This document shows positions 42,474 through 50,430 of a DNA stretch of 64,000 nucleotides, one piece after another; the stretch's first letter is position 1, and the number at the start of each line of letters is the position of its first letter. This DNA comes from Kutzneria buriramensis (GTDB lineage Bacteria; Actinomycetota; Actinomycetes; Mycobacteriales; Pseudonocardiaceae): contig NZ_QUNO01000015.1 in assembly GCF_003387475.1 (NCBI RefSeq), positions 1-64,000 of the forward strand. The letters run 5' to 3'. Under the pieces are notes generated by a model. It was not told the origin of the DNA, searched no databases, and saw only the letters and a program-made list of their open reading frames with translations. A program made the translations under genes and the position numbers.

Positions 42474-42983
42474 TCAGGACAGGCTCTTCACCACGACCTT
42501 CAGCACGATGACGAGTGCCCCGACGAGCGCGCTGGTCAGCCCGATGCCGACGCTGGCGCGCCCGGAGTGCCCGCTGCGGCCGGCGGCGAGCAGGCCCCAG
42601 CCGAACATCAGCGCCACCGCCGTGGCCAGCGAGATCCACACCGCACTGTCGATCGGCACGCCGAAGCCGGCCAGCAGGAGCAGCACGATCAGCGGCAGCA
42701 GGGCGTTCTCGACGATGCTGAACTCCTCGGCCAGCGAGTGCCGCAGGCCGCGCAGCCACGACGGCGAGCCGCCGGCGATGCCCTCGCCGAGGAAGTGCGC
42801 GTAGGAGAAGGCGATCCAGTACACGAGCAGCGTCGCCGGCACGGCCACGACGGTGGTCAGCAGCGTCGAGTGCTCCTGCACGGTGGCGATCAGCGCCGCG
42901 CAGATCGCCGTCCCGTGCACCGCGCCGGCCGCGTTGTGGGCGGGCTCGATCACGTGCGCGACGACCTTCAGCCAGCGGGGCAC
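42474..42983 (-). CDS. Integral membrane protein, VIT1/DUF-like
   Basis: About 169 aa from the GTG at 42983 (PRWLKVVAHVIEP). It has four hydrophobic helices, with an amphipathic segment GSPSWLRGLRHSLAEEFSI between helices 2 and 3. Family is uncertain; similar small actinobacterial membrane proteins are annotated only as hypothetical. It lies 23 bp upstream of the methyltransferase gene and could be in its transcript. Region 42984-43104 upstream shows no gene. Confidence 0.7.
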   Translation of the reverse strand: MPRWLKVVAHVIEPAHNAAGAVHGTAICAALIATVQEHSTLLTTVVAVPATLLVYWIAFSYAHFLGEGIAGGSPSWLRGLRHSLAEEFSIVENALLPLIVLLLLAGFGVPIDSAVWISLATAVALMFGWGLLAAGRSGHSGRASVGIGLTSALVGALVIVLKVVVKSLS

Positions 42984-43104
42984 AGTGCGGAATTTAACGT
43001 GTGCAGGATGGTCTGGGGCTTCAGTGTTGATCGAATTCAGCCTTTTGTGTGGCCGGCGCGGGGAGGGTGGCTGCGGGTGGCGGCCCGCAGCCCAACCGGT
43101 CCCG

Positions 43105-43521
43105 TCAGGCGATCGGCTCGAGCTTGATGATCGGGAACTTGCGGTCGGTGTTCTTCTCGTACTCCTTGGCGTCCGGCCAGTAGGCGGCCCAGATGCCGTA
43201 GACCCGCTCCCAGTCGGGCGTGCCGGGGCGGATGACGGTGGTGCGCACCCGGGGCGTCTCGGTGCCGACCTCGATGGTGGTCTCGCCGGAGCCCTGCTCG
43301 ATGTTGGCCACCCAGGTCGGGTCGGCCGGCGCGCCGCCCATGGAGCCGCACACCAGGTAGGCGTCCCCGTCGCCGGCGCCGACGAGCGGGGTGACGTACT
43401 CGGTGCCACTCTTGCGGCCGACGTGGTGCAGCAGCACCAGCCGCTTGCCCTCGAAGTGCCCGCCGACCACGCCGGCGTTCGCCCGGAACTCCTCGATGAT
43501 CTGGGTGTTGAAGTCGGTCAT
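43105..43521 (-). CDS. F420-dependent nitroreductase/deazaflavin oxidoreductase (DDN-like)
   Basis: A 138-aa split-barrel protein of the deazaflavin-dependent nitroreductase family: LVLLHHVGRKSGTEYVTPL near 28-46 and WVANIEQGSGETTIEVG match the F420-binding signature known from Mycobacterium Ddn. It would reduce quinones or nitro compounds with F420H2. It is divergent from a MarR regulator across about 125 bp with a palindrome, a common arrangement for redox or xenobiotic response. Confidence 0.92.
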   Translation of the reverse strand: MTDFNTQIIEEFRANAGVVGGHFEGKRLVLLHHVGRKSGTEYVTPLVGAGDGDAYLVCGSMGGAPADPTWVANIEQGSGETTIEVGTETPRVRTTVIRPGTPDWERVYGIWAAYWPDAKEYEKNTDRKFPIIKLEPIA

Positions 43522-43550
43522 TGCTGTCCCTTCCTGGACCGGTGAGCCGC

Positions 43551-43564
43551 AACACTATCGTGTT
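43551..43564. promoter_or_regulatory. Candidate MarR operator
   Basis: Perfect palindrome AACAC-TATC-GTGTT between the divergent deazaflavin reductase and MarR genes, followed at 43566 by related CAACTGTTG. Spacing fits a MarR dimer site covering both promoters. The regulator-site pairing is inferred. Confidence 0.6.
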
Positions 43565-43647
43565 CAACTGTTGCGCGCTCAACTCCATTCCGGGCGGTGT
43601 CGTCCGAGTCGGTATTGCTTGTGCAAAGGTTGATTAGGATCCCGGAC

Positions 43648-44127
43648 GTGACGACGCGGTGGCTGGACCAGGACGAACGGGCGGTGTGGATGCGCCTCCA
43701 GGTGATCGGCGAGTGGCTGCCGAACGCGGTGGAGGCCCAGCTGCGCCGGGATGCCGGCCTGACCCGGTACGAGTACTACGTGCTGGTGATCCTGTCCGAA
43801 TCGCCGGACCGCTCGCGTCTGATGTCCGACCTCGCGGCCGCCACCAACGGCTCGCTGTCCCGGCTGTCGCACGCCGCGGCCAAGCTGGAGGCGAACGGGT
43901 TCATCACCCGCGACTTCGCGCCCGGGCAGCGCCGGTCCACCATGGCGACGCTGACCGAGGAGGGCTGGCGCAAGCTTGTCGACGCCGCCCCCGGCCACGT
44001 CGAGAACGTCCGCCAACTGCTGTTCGACCGGCTCACCCCGGAACAGACCAAGGCGCTGCTCGACGCGCTGGATCCGCTGTTCGGCCCGGGCTGGCAGGTC
44101 AGGGTCGGTCTGCCGCCGAATTGCTGA
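43648..44127 (+). CDS. MarR family transcriptional regulator
   Basis: A 159-aa repressor from the GTG at 43648. The winged helix includes LTRYEYYVLVILSESPDRSRLMSDLAAATNGSLSRLSHAAAKLEANGFI, split here for length as the DNA-recognition region about 40-85, and the wing RRSTMATLTEEGW. It is divergent from the F420-type reductase and probably controls it. A GTG at 43597 would add 17 residues that are not MarR-like. The 3' end overlaps the convergent TetR gene by 29 bp. Confidence 0.9.
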   Translation: MTTRWLDQDERAVWMRLQVIGEWLPNAVEAQLRRDAGLTRYEYYVLVILSESPDRSRLMSDLAAATNGSLSRLSHAAAKLEANGFITRDFAPGQRRSTMATLTEEGWRKLVDAAPGHVENVRQLLFDRLTPEQTKALLDALDPLFGPGWQVRVGLPPNC

Positions 44128-44698
44128 ACCCGGTCTGTGTACGGCTTCGCAACAGGAAGCCGAGCTCTGCCTCGACGTCGTCGAGCGGCGCGACCGAGCG
44201 CTGCGCCCGGGCCAGCAGGATCGCGCCCTCGACGGCCGTGAGGATCAGCGTGGCGAGACGGGCCGGCTCGGGGACGCCGTCGAGCTTCGCGACCAGGGCG
44301 TCGCGCCAGCTCGTCACGGCGGCGTCGATCGCCTCCCGTACCGGGTCGGAGCCGTCGACCGCGGCCGCGAACACCGTACAGCCGGCGAGGAAGTCGGTGT
44401 CCCGCAACGACTTGCGCCAGTAGCCGCAGACCTTGGGAATCAGCTGGGACGGCTCGGCGTCGCGGATCGCCACCTCTGTGTGGCGCCCGGCCCACGCGAC
44501 CGCCTCGGCGATGAGCTGGTCCTTGCCGCCGGGGAAGTGGTGCTGCACCGAGCCGCGCGGGGCGTCCGCGTGCGCGACCACCTGTCGGATGCCCGCCGCG
44601 TGCACGCCGTGCATGCGGACGAGGTCCGCCGCCCCGGCGATCATGCGGTCCCGGGTCCCCAGTTCACGTGGCGTTCGCTTGACCATGACAGCCGTCAT
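44099..44698 (-). CDS. TetR family transcriptional regulator
   Basis: 199 aa from the ATG at 44698, or 195 aa from the ATG at 44686. The DNA-binding domain reads RDRMIAGAADLVRMHGVH and RGSVQHHFPGGKDQL, close to TetR proteins of the LmrA/YxaF type (TetR_C with GCTVFAAA). It is divergent from the thioesterase gene, with two strong palindromes in the 43-bp gap, so it probably represses both genes. Confidence 0.9.
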   Translation of the reverse strand: MTAVMVKRTPRELGTRDRMIAGAADLVRMHGVHAAGIRQVVAHADAPRGSVQHHFPGGKDQLIAEAVAWAGRHTEVAIRDAEPSQLIPKVCGYWRKSLRDTDFLAGCTVFAAAVDGSDPVREAIDAAVTSWRDALVAKLDGVPEPARLATLILTAVEGAILLARAQRSVAPLDDVEAELGFLLRSRTQTGFSNSAADRP

Positions 44699-44724
44699 AG
44701 TACACGGTTATGACGACTGTCATA
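44685..44724. promoter_or_regulatory. Two TetR-type operator palindromes
   Basis: Site 1 is ATGAC-AGCC-GTCAT (44685-44698) and site 2 is TATGAC-GACT-GTCATA (44709-44724), with centres 25 bp apart. A further GTCATGAC occurs at the thioesterase start (44738-44745). They fill the intergenic region of the divergent TetR/thioesterase pair. Binding is inferred. Confidence 0.7.
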
Positions 44725-44740
44725 GCCGAGGAGGGGTGTC

Positions 44741-45151
44741 ATGACGATCGCCGAGCTCAGCGCGAGGATCCCGTTCCACGCCAACCTGGACATCCGCGTC
44801 CTGCACGCGCGCCGCGGCGACGGCCGCGCCCTGCTGCCGGCGCATCCGCACCTGCTCAACCACGCCGCCACCGTCCACGCCGGCGCGCTGTTCACCCTGG
44901 CGGATGTGGCGGCCGGGGCCGCCGTGCTGCCCCTTGTGTGGGACCGGGTCGACGAGGTCAGCTTCGTCGCCAGGGGAGCCGAGGTGCGGTATCTGCGGCC
45001 GGCGCGTGGGCCGATCACCGCCGCGGCGACGTGCGATGCGGATGTCGAGGTCAGGGGGAAGGTCGACGTGCCGGTGGCGGTGACGTTGACCGACGAGGAA
45101 GGCGTGCAGGTCGCGGCGATGACGGTGGTCTGGCACCTGCGACCTGCCTGA
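44741..45151 (+). CDS. Hotdog-fold thioesterase (PaaI/DUF4442-like)
   Basis: A 136-aa hotdog protein: HAATVHAGALFTLADVAAGAAV carries the PaaI-type helix with the catalytic Asp region, split by function between residues 42 and 63. It likely hydrolyses an acyl-CoA. The ATG at 44741 has a good GAGGAGGGG site. It is divergent from TetR, its likely repressor, suggesting that fatty-acyl or aromatic-acyl levels control it. A dispersed-repeat copy overlaps its stop. Confidence 0.85.
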   Translation: MTIAELSARIPFHANLDIRVLHARRGDGRALLPAHPHLLNHAATVHAGALFTLADVAAGAAVLPLVWDRVDEVSFVARGAEVRYLRPARGPITAAATCDADVEVRGKVDVPVAVTLTDEEGVQVAAMTVVWHLRPA

Positions 45152-45182
45152 AACCTACATTCGGTCTGTCCGTGGGAACTCC
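45144..45182. repeat. Dispersed intergenic repeat, copy C (inverted)
   Basis: On the minus strand this reads GACAGACCGAATGTAGG followed by TTTCAGGCAG, nearly identical to copies A and B. It overlaps the last codons of the thioesterase and precedes the isochorismatase gene. Confidence 0.8.
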
Positions 45183-45215
45183 TAACAGAATGGATCTCGG
45201 ACGTACGCTCTCGTC

Positions 45216-45779
45216 GTGAGCGAGTATCGAGGTGTCCAGGCGCTGATCCTCGTCGACATGCAGAGCGCGTTCGTCTCGGGACCGGGCGCTGTCCCTGCGG
45301 CAGGTGAGCTCGTGGTGACGGTGGACGGCCTTGTTCGGATCGCTCGAGAATGTGACGCCCTCGTGGTCCACGTGCAGAACGACGGGCCAGCGGGTGCCGT
45401 GGACGAACCGGGCTCGCCCGGCTGGGAGCTGTCACTGCCCGTCAAGCACCGTGATAACGAGGTCGTTGTTCGCAAGAACACCGACGACGGCTTCCATAAG
45501 ACCGAACTGGCGGGTCTGCTGGCCGGGCGTGGTGTCAGGCGCCTGGCGATATGCGGTGTGATGTCGGAGATGTGCGTGAGCGCGACGGCGCGCTCGGCTC
45601 TGGCACTGGGCTACCACGTGGTGCTGCCCCATGATGCCCACGCGACCCACGACATCCCAGCGGTCGAGGGGCTCGCAGACCAGGTGCCACACGCCATGGT
45701 CTCGCGGGTGGCGGAGTGGGCACTGGGTGATGAGATCGACGTCGTTGCCCATGCCGCTGACATCCGGTTCGTGCCCTGA
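45216..45779 (+). CDS. Isochorismatase-family cysteine hydrolase
   Basis: A 187-aa hydrolase with the family triad: Asp14 (LILVDMQ), Lys87 (VVVRKNTDDGF) and Cys120 (VMSEMCV). The cis-peptide region CGVMSEMC is intact. Members hydrolyse amides or isochorismate. There is no siderophore or NAD-cycle gene beside it. It uses a GTG start at 45216. Immediately downstream are a transposase relic and a repeat copy, so this end of the locus has been rearranged. Confidence 0.9.
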   Translation: MSEYRGVQALILVDMQSAFVSGPGAVPAAGELVVTVDGLVRIARECDALVVHVQNDGPAGAVDEPGSPGWELSLPVKHRDNEVVVRKNTDDGFHKTELAGLLAGRGVRRLAICGVMSEMCVSATARSALALGYHVVLPHDAHATHDIPAVEGLADQVPHAMVSRVAEWALGDEIDVVAHAADIRFVP

Positions 45780-45789
45780 TTCGCTCCAC

Positions 45790-45921
45790 AGGTCGACGTT
45801 CCCGGCGCTCGGAGATGTCGATCAGTCGGCGTAAGCAGATGATCGCGCACGCCAAACGGAGAAACGCCTCGTGAATGTCGTCACGGATCTCCCACCGGAT
45901 GTGCAGCCGACGGATTGACAT
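45790..45921 (-). pseudogene. IS5-family transposase C-terminal relic
   Basis: About 40 codons read RRLHIRWE, then IHEAFLRLACAIICLRRL, the characteristic C-terminus of IS5-type DDE transposases (normally RRL-vRWE-r and LTLGCALICLRRL). Nothing upstream on the minus strand encodes the rest, and the normal stop codon is gone, the frame running on into antisense of the isochorismatase. No inverted repeats were found. It is a remnant of an old insertion. Confidence 0.75.
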
Positions 45922-45949
45922 TGGTGCTGCTCTGCGCTGTTGATCTACC

Positions 45950-46003
45950 TCGGACCTACATTCGGTGTGTCCGACTGTGTTTCATTTCTGGGTGAACTCG
46001 CGG
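45950..46003. repeat. Dispersed intergenic repeat, copy D (inverted, partial)
   Basis: On the minus strand this reads CCCGCGAGTTC, then GGACACACCGAATGTAGGTC. The core CCGAATGTAGGT matches copies A and C. It sits between the transposase relic and the TAXI gene stop at 46008. Confidence 0.7.
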
Positions 46004-46007
46004 GGGT

Positions 46008-46985
46008 TCAGCCGTGGTGGTGGCGGTAGGACTGGGCGGCGCCGGGGTGGAGGGGGAGGTCGTCGGTGCCGATGAGGGTTCTGATGTCCAGGAACTGGGT
46101 GCCGAGGGCGTCGTGGGGGACCAGCTGGTCGGCGCGGTCGATGAGGACGTCGACGACCGCGCCGGCGACGTCGTCGGGCAGGGTGGGGAGGGCGACGAGC
46201 AGGTTGGCGACGCCGACGGTGGGCACCTCGTGCACGAACCGGTACGCGCCGGACGGCACCGGAAGCTGCTCGTACAGCATGCCGTAGCGGGCCCGAAGTC
46301 CGGACAGGACGCCGTCGAGGGGCAGTAGCCGGATGCCGACGGTGGAATCGAGCTGGGCCAGCGCGGGGGTGGGCACGCCGCCCGACCAGAGCAGGGCGTC
46401 GATGTCCCCGGACGCCAGCGCGGAAACGGCGTCGGCCAAGGGAAGGTGCCGCACCTGGGGCGTGATGCCGGCGACGGAGACGATCCGGTCGCCGGTGAGC
46501 GCGGCGCCGGAACCGGTGGCGCCCAGCGACACCGGGCGTCCGTCCAAATCGGACAAAGCATGCACTGGTGAGTCGTTGCGCACCACGAGTTGCAGGTAGT
46601 TCTCGTACACGCGGCCGATGGCACGGAGATCGACGGCGGTCGTGAACGGGGCCTGGCCGGCGCTGGCGGCGCGAGCGGTGTCGGCGAGCACCAGCGCGAG
46701 GTCGGCCTTGCCGCTGCGCAGCAGGTCGATGTTGGCGACGCTGGCAGTGGTTTCCGTGACGGTGCACCGCAACCAGGGCTCGACGGCGTCGATCTGGGCG
46801 GCCAGCAGCCGGCCGAAGGCGAGGTAGAAGCCGCCGGGCTCGCCGGTGGCGATGGTGAGGGAGCGGGAGGGCCCGGGCCCGGTGCAGCCGGCGGTGAGCG
46901 CGCCGACCAGGGCGGCCTTCAACAAGGTGCGGCGGTTCAGACCGGCGGCGGCCGATCCGGCAGGACGTGAGTTGGTGGTGATCAT
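46008..46985 (-). CDS. TAXI-type solute-binding lipoprotein
   Basis: A 325-aa TAXI (TRAP-associated extracytoplasmic immunogenic) protein. The N-terminus has a twin-arginine-like NRRTLLKA and a lipobox LTAGC near 34. The binding domain shows ATGEPGGFYLAFGRLLA, SVANIDLLRSGKADLALV and SLGATGSGA. It would bind a carboxylate. No TRAP permease (DctM/DctQ) is present; instead its ATG overlaps the sensor kinase stop (ATGA) in a four-gene unit with a TctD/E-like system and an MHS permease, suggesting a sensing role. Confidence 0.88.
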   Translation of the reverse strand: MITTNSRPAGSAAAGLNRRTLLKAALVGALTAGCTGPGPSRSLTIATGEPGGFYLAFGRLLAAQIDAVEPWLRCTVTETTASVANIDLLRSGKADLALVLADTARAASAGQAPFTTAVDLRAIGRVYENYLQLVVRNDSPVHALSDLDGRPVSLGATGSGAALTGDRIVSVAGITPQVRHLPLADAVSALASGDIDALLWSGGVPTPALAQLDSTVGIRLLPLDGVLSGLRARYGMLYEQLPVPSGAYRFVHEVPTVGVANLLVALPTLPDDVAGAVVDVLIDRADQLVPHDALGTQFLDIRTLIGTDDLPLHPGAAQSYRHHHG

Positions 46986-48334
46986 GTCGGCAGCTCGACG
47001 GTCACGGCCAATCCGCCGGATTCGCCTGCCTGCAAGGAAAACCGGCCTCCGCGAGCCGTCACCAGGCGCTCGGCGATCGGCAGCCCGAGACCGCTGCCAC
47101 GCGGATGCCCGTTGCGGCGCGGCCGCCAGAACCGGGTGGTGGCCAGGGGAAGCTCCTCGGCGCTCAGCCCGGGACCGTTGTCGACGACGGTGATCGCCGT
47201 GGCGCCACACGACACCTCCACCCGGTCCCCACCGTACTTGATGGCGTTGTCCAGCACGACGTCCAGCACCTGCCCGAGGTCGTGCTCGGGGCACCGGACC
47301 TCCACCGAGGTGTCGACCGAACCGGTCACCAACGTCACCCCTGCCTCCGAGGCGGCGACCGACCAGGCGTCGATGCGTTCCATGACGACGACGGCCGGCA
47401 CACAGGTGTCGAGATCCCGGTCCACGGCGAGCCGCGTGGCGGTGTGCTCGGCGTGGGCCATGGCCAACAGGCTGTCCAGCAACGACTCCAGCCGCTCGAC
47501 CTCGGCCACGGCGGACCTGTACGAGGCCTGGCCGTCGGGAACGACCCGTGGTGCCAACGAGTCGACACGCAAACGCAGCGCCGCCAAGGGGTTTCGCAGC
47601 TGGTGGGAGGCGTCGCTGATCAGCCGGCGTTGCTGCTCGGCGGCCTCGCTGACGGCGTCGGACATGCGGTTGAAGGAGGAGGCGAGTTCCCGCAGCTCAC
47701 GGGGCCCTTCACGGCCACGAACGTGCGCGTGCGGCTCGCCGGCGGTGACGGCGCGCAACCCGCCGGACAGCTCGGCGAGTGGCCGCAGAACCCAGCGAGC
47801 CACCACCAGCGCCAACAGCACGCAGCCGATCAACGCCACGAATGCCCCGGCGAAAATCACCGCCCAGCCCCGAAAAACGTCGGCAGCGGCGGCCTGCACC
47901 GACGCCCGCATGACGACCGCGCCGACCACCCGGGCGCCCACGCCGATCGGACGGGCCAGCAGAACGTCCGAAGTGGACCAAGGCAGCACGTCGTCCAGGG
48001 TCGGCGCGGGTTGGTTGCGGAGGGCGGCGTCGATCATGGGCGCCACCTGGGCGTCCGACACCGAGATGCCGCCGGCGGCGACGATCGGCTGCCGCTGGGC
48101 GTTCACCACGATCACCGGCTCGCCGTACAGCGTGGTGTACCGGTTCACCTCGCTGACCAGCTGTTCCCGGTCGCCCTGCTGGGCCAACCCGGCGAACCGG
48201 TCCAGGTCGGCGGTCCGGCCGATCGCGAGCTGCTGGGTGCGCTCACGGGCCGTCACGGTCAGCAGCGGCCACGCGAACGCCGCCACCGCCGTGACCGAGA
48301 AGGCCAGCAGCACCACCAGCAACCGGGCCCGCAC
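46982..48334 (-). CDS. Sensor histidine kinase, TctE-like
   Basis: A 450-aa membrane kinase. TM1 is 5-26, with an extracytoplasmic sensor about 27-150 and TM2 about 157-180, followed by HAMP and HisKA with phosphorylatable His244 (SDASHQLRNP). The HATPase motifs are DNAIKYGG, DNGPGLS and GSGLGLPIAERL. It should phosphorylate the response regulator encoded 3 bp upstream. It uses a GTG start. Its gene is coupled to the TAXI lipoprotein, a plausible ligand presenter. Confidence 0.93.
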   Translation of the reverse strand: MRARLLVVLLAFSVTAVAAFAWPLLTVTARERTQQLAIGRTADLDRFAGLAQQGDREQLVSEVNRYTTLYGEPVIVVNAQRQPIVAAGGISVSDAQVAPMIDAALRNQPAPTLDDVLPWSTSDVLLARPIGVGARVVGAVVMRASVQAAAADVFRGWAVIFAGAFVALIGCVLLALVVARWVLRPLAELSGGLRAVTAGEPHAHVRGREGPRELRELASSFNRMSDAVSEAAEQQRRLISDASHQLRNPLAALRLRVDSLAPRVVPDGQASYRSAVAEVERLESLLDSLLAMAHAEHTATRLAVDRDLDTCVPAVVVMERIDAWSVAASEAGVTLVTGSVDTSVEVRCPEHDLGQVLDVVLDNAIKYGGDRVEVSCGATAITVVDNGPGLSAEELPLATTRFWRPRRNGHPRGSGLGLPIAERLVTARGGRFSLQAGESGGLAVTVELPT

Positions 48335-48337
48335 GCC

Positions 48338-49006
48338 TCAGCCGCCGAGCCGGTAGCCGAAGTTGCGGATCGTGGTCAGCAGCCCCGGCCGCCGCAGCTT
48401 GCCCCGCAGCTGCGCGACGTGCACGTCCAGCGACCGCGAGATCGCCAGGTACGCGTCGCCCCACACCTCGTCCATCAGCTGCTGCCGGCTGACCGCCGCC
48501 CCGTGCCGCACGGCCAGCGCCGCGAGCACGTCGAACTCCTTGGACGTCAACGGAATCAGCTCGCTGGCCACGTGCACGAGCCGGGCGTTCAGGTCGATCC
48601 GCACGTCGTCGATCTCCACCACCGACGGCGGTGGCGTGGCCCGCGCCGCCGCGCGCCGGCTGACGGCCTCCATCCGCGCCAGCAGCTCGGCCAGCCGGAC
48701 CGGTTTGACCAGGTAGTCGTCCGCGCCGAGGCGCAGACCGCGCACGACGGACCGCTCGTCGCCGTGCGCGGTCAGCACCAGCACCGGCAGGTCGGTGACC
48801 TTGCGGAGCTTGCGCAGCACCTCAAGGCCGTGGATGTCGGGCAGGCCCAGGTCGAGCAGCACGAGGTCGGCGTGGTGGTGGCCGGTCAGGGCGTCCGCGC
48901 CCCGCTCGACCCTGGTCGGCCGGTGACCGGCCGTGGCCAGCGCCTCGACCAGGGCCTTGCCGACGCCGTCGTCGTCCTCGACCAGTAGCACACGCACAGC
49001 CCTCAC
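48338..49006 (-). CDS. OmpR-family response regulator, TctD-like
   Basis: 222 aa. The receiver has acidic EDDD at the start, phospho-acceptor Asp52 (LLDLGLPD) and Lys101 (LVKP). The C-terminal winged helix contains LTSKEFDVLAALAVRHGAAVSRQQL and HVAQLRGKLRR. The GTG at 49006 directly abuts the MHS permease stop. It likely activates the upstream permease and its own operon in response to the carboxylate sensed by the kinase. A GTG at 48997 is an alternative start. Confidence 0.93.
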   Translation of the reverse strand: MRAVRVLLVEDDDGVGKALVEALATAGHRPTRVERGADALTGHHHADLVLLDLGLPDIHGLEVLRKLRKVTDLPVLVLTAHGDERSVVRGLRLGADDYLVKPVRLAELLARMEAVSRRAAARATPPPSVVEIDDVRIDLNARLVHVASELIPLTSKEFDVLAALAVRHGAAVSRQQLMDEVWGDAYLAISRSLDVHVAQLRGKLRRPGLLTTIRNFGYRLGG

Positions 49007-50302
49007 CTAACCATCCAACGCCGACTGCTTGGTGGTTTCCCGCATGGTGGCGTACACGATCAGGGACACCAGGATGCACCCGGCGACGTAGTAGAAGAAC
49101 ACCGACTCGTGCCCGGCCTGCTTGAGCCACAGCGCGATGTACTCCGCGGTGCCGCCGAAGATCGCCACGGTCAGCGCGTAGGGCAGGCCGACGCCCATCG
49201 CCCGCACGTTGGTGGGGAACAGCTCCGCCTTCACGATGGCGTTGATCGACGTGTAGCCCGTGACGATCACCAGCGACCCGAGCATGATCAGGAACGCCAG
49301 CGCCGGGGTGCGCGTGCCGGCGAGCAGCGACAGCAGCGGCACCGTGAGCAGCGTGCCGGCGACGCCGAAGAACAGCAGCAGCGGCCGCCGCCCGACCCGG
49401 TCCGACAGCGCGCCGGCCAGCGGCTGGATCACCACGAAGGCCAGCAGCGCCAGGAAGTTCACCCAGGTGACCGCGTTGATGTCGATCTTGCTGGTGTTGA
49501 CCATGAACTTCTGGAGGTACGTGGTGTACGTGTAGAACGCCACCGTGCCGCCGAGCGTCAGGCCGCACACCAGCAGGCATTCCTTCGGGTACCGCAGCAG
49601 CACCCGCAGGCTGCCCCGCTCGGCGGAGGTCCTGCCCTCGGTGAGGTACGCCTCCGACTCGTCCATGGTGGCCCGCAGGTACATCACGATCACCGCGCCG
49701 AACGCCCCGATGACGAAGGCGATTCGCCAGCCCCAGGACGCCATCTCGGCCGCGGACAGCGTGTTCTGGAGGATGATCTGCACACCCAGGGCCACCAGTT
49801 GACCGGCCGTCAGCGTGACGTACTGGAAGCTGGAGTAGAAGCCCCGCTTGCCGGGAGTGGCCACTTCGGACAGGTACGTGGCGGAAGTGGCGTACTCCCC
49901 GCCGACCGAGATCCCTTGCACCAGTCGGGCCACCACCAGCAGCAGGGGCGCCGCCACGCCGATCGAGGCGTAGCCGGGGGTGAAGGCGATGACCAGTGAG
50001 CCCAGCGCCATCATCGCCACGGACAGGGTCAGGGCAGCCCGCCGGCCGTAGCGGTCGGCGTAGCGGCCCATGATCCAGCCGCCGATGGGCCGCATCAGGA
50101 AGCCGACCGCGAACACGCCGGCGGTGTTCAGCAGCTGGGCGGTGGCGTCCCCGGAGGGGAAGAACACCTTGGCGAAGTACAGGCTGAACGCGGTGTAGGC
50201 GTACCAGTCGTACCACTCGATGAGGTTGCCGATGGACCCGCGCAGCACGTTGCCGATCACCCGACGACCGGGCCGCACGTCCTCGTTGACGTTCACAGTC
50301 AT
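49007..50302 (-). CDS. MHS-family metabolite:H+ symporter
   Basis: A 431-aa, 12-helix transporter of the MHS group (alpha-ketoglutarate, citrate, shikimate permeases). Signatures: IGNLIEWYDWYAYTAFSLYF in helix 1, the loop RYADRYGRR, and VQGISVGGEYATSATYLSE. It is the first gene of the operon with a TctD/E-type system and TAXI protein, so a di- or tricarboxylate is the likely substrate. The ATG at 50302 gives MTVNVNEDV. An extension to 50338 is less likely. Confidence 0.92.
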   Translation of the reverse strand: MTVNVNEDVRPGRRVIGNVLRGSIGNLIEWYDWYAYTAFSLYFAKVFFPSGDATAQLLNTAGVFAVGFLMRPIGGWIMGRYADRYGRRAALTLSVAMMALGSLVIAFTPGYASIGVAAPLLLVVARLVQGISVGGEYATSATYLSEVATPGKRGFYSSFQYVTLTAGQLVALGVQIILQNTLSAAEMASWGWRIAFVIGAFGAVIVMYLRATMDESEAYLTEGRTSAERGSLRVLLRYPKECLLVCGLTLGGTVAFYTYTTYLQKFMVNTSKIDINAVTWVNFLALLAFVVIQPLAGALSDRVGRRPLLLFFGVAGTLLTVPLLSLLAGTRTPALAFLIMLGSLVIVTGYTSINAIVKAELFPTNVRAMGVGLPYALTVAIFGGTAEYIALWLKQAGHESVFFYYVAGCILVSLIVYATMRETTKQSALDG

Positions 50303-50430
50303 GGGGCTCAATGTCGGGTGGAATCCGGGCGGCGACAAGGCGAACGGTCAACGCTTTACATCCGCTTAGGGTGGCTACCTACGCGATCGCGTGATGTGAA
50401 CCGGGCGGGGCGGGGGCCAGGCTGGCCGCC

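Noticed and set aside
46008-46985. Complete TRAP transporter
   Set aside because: Only the TAXI binding protein is present; neighbouring membrane protein is an MHS-type MFS permease, not DctM/DctQ.
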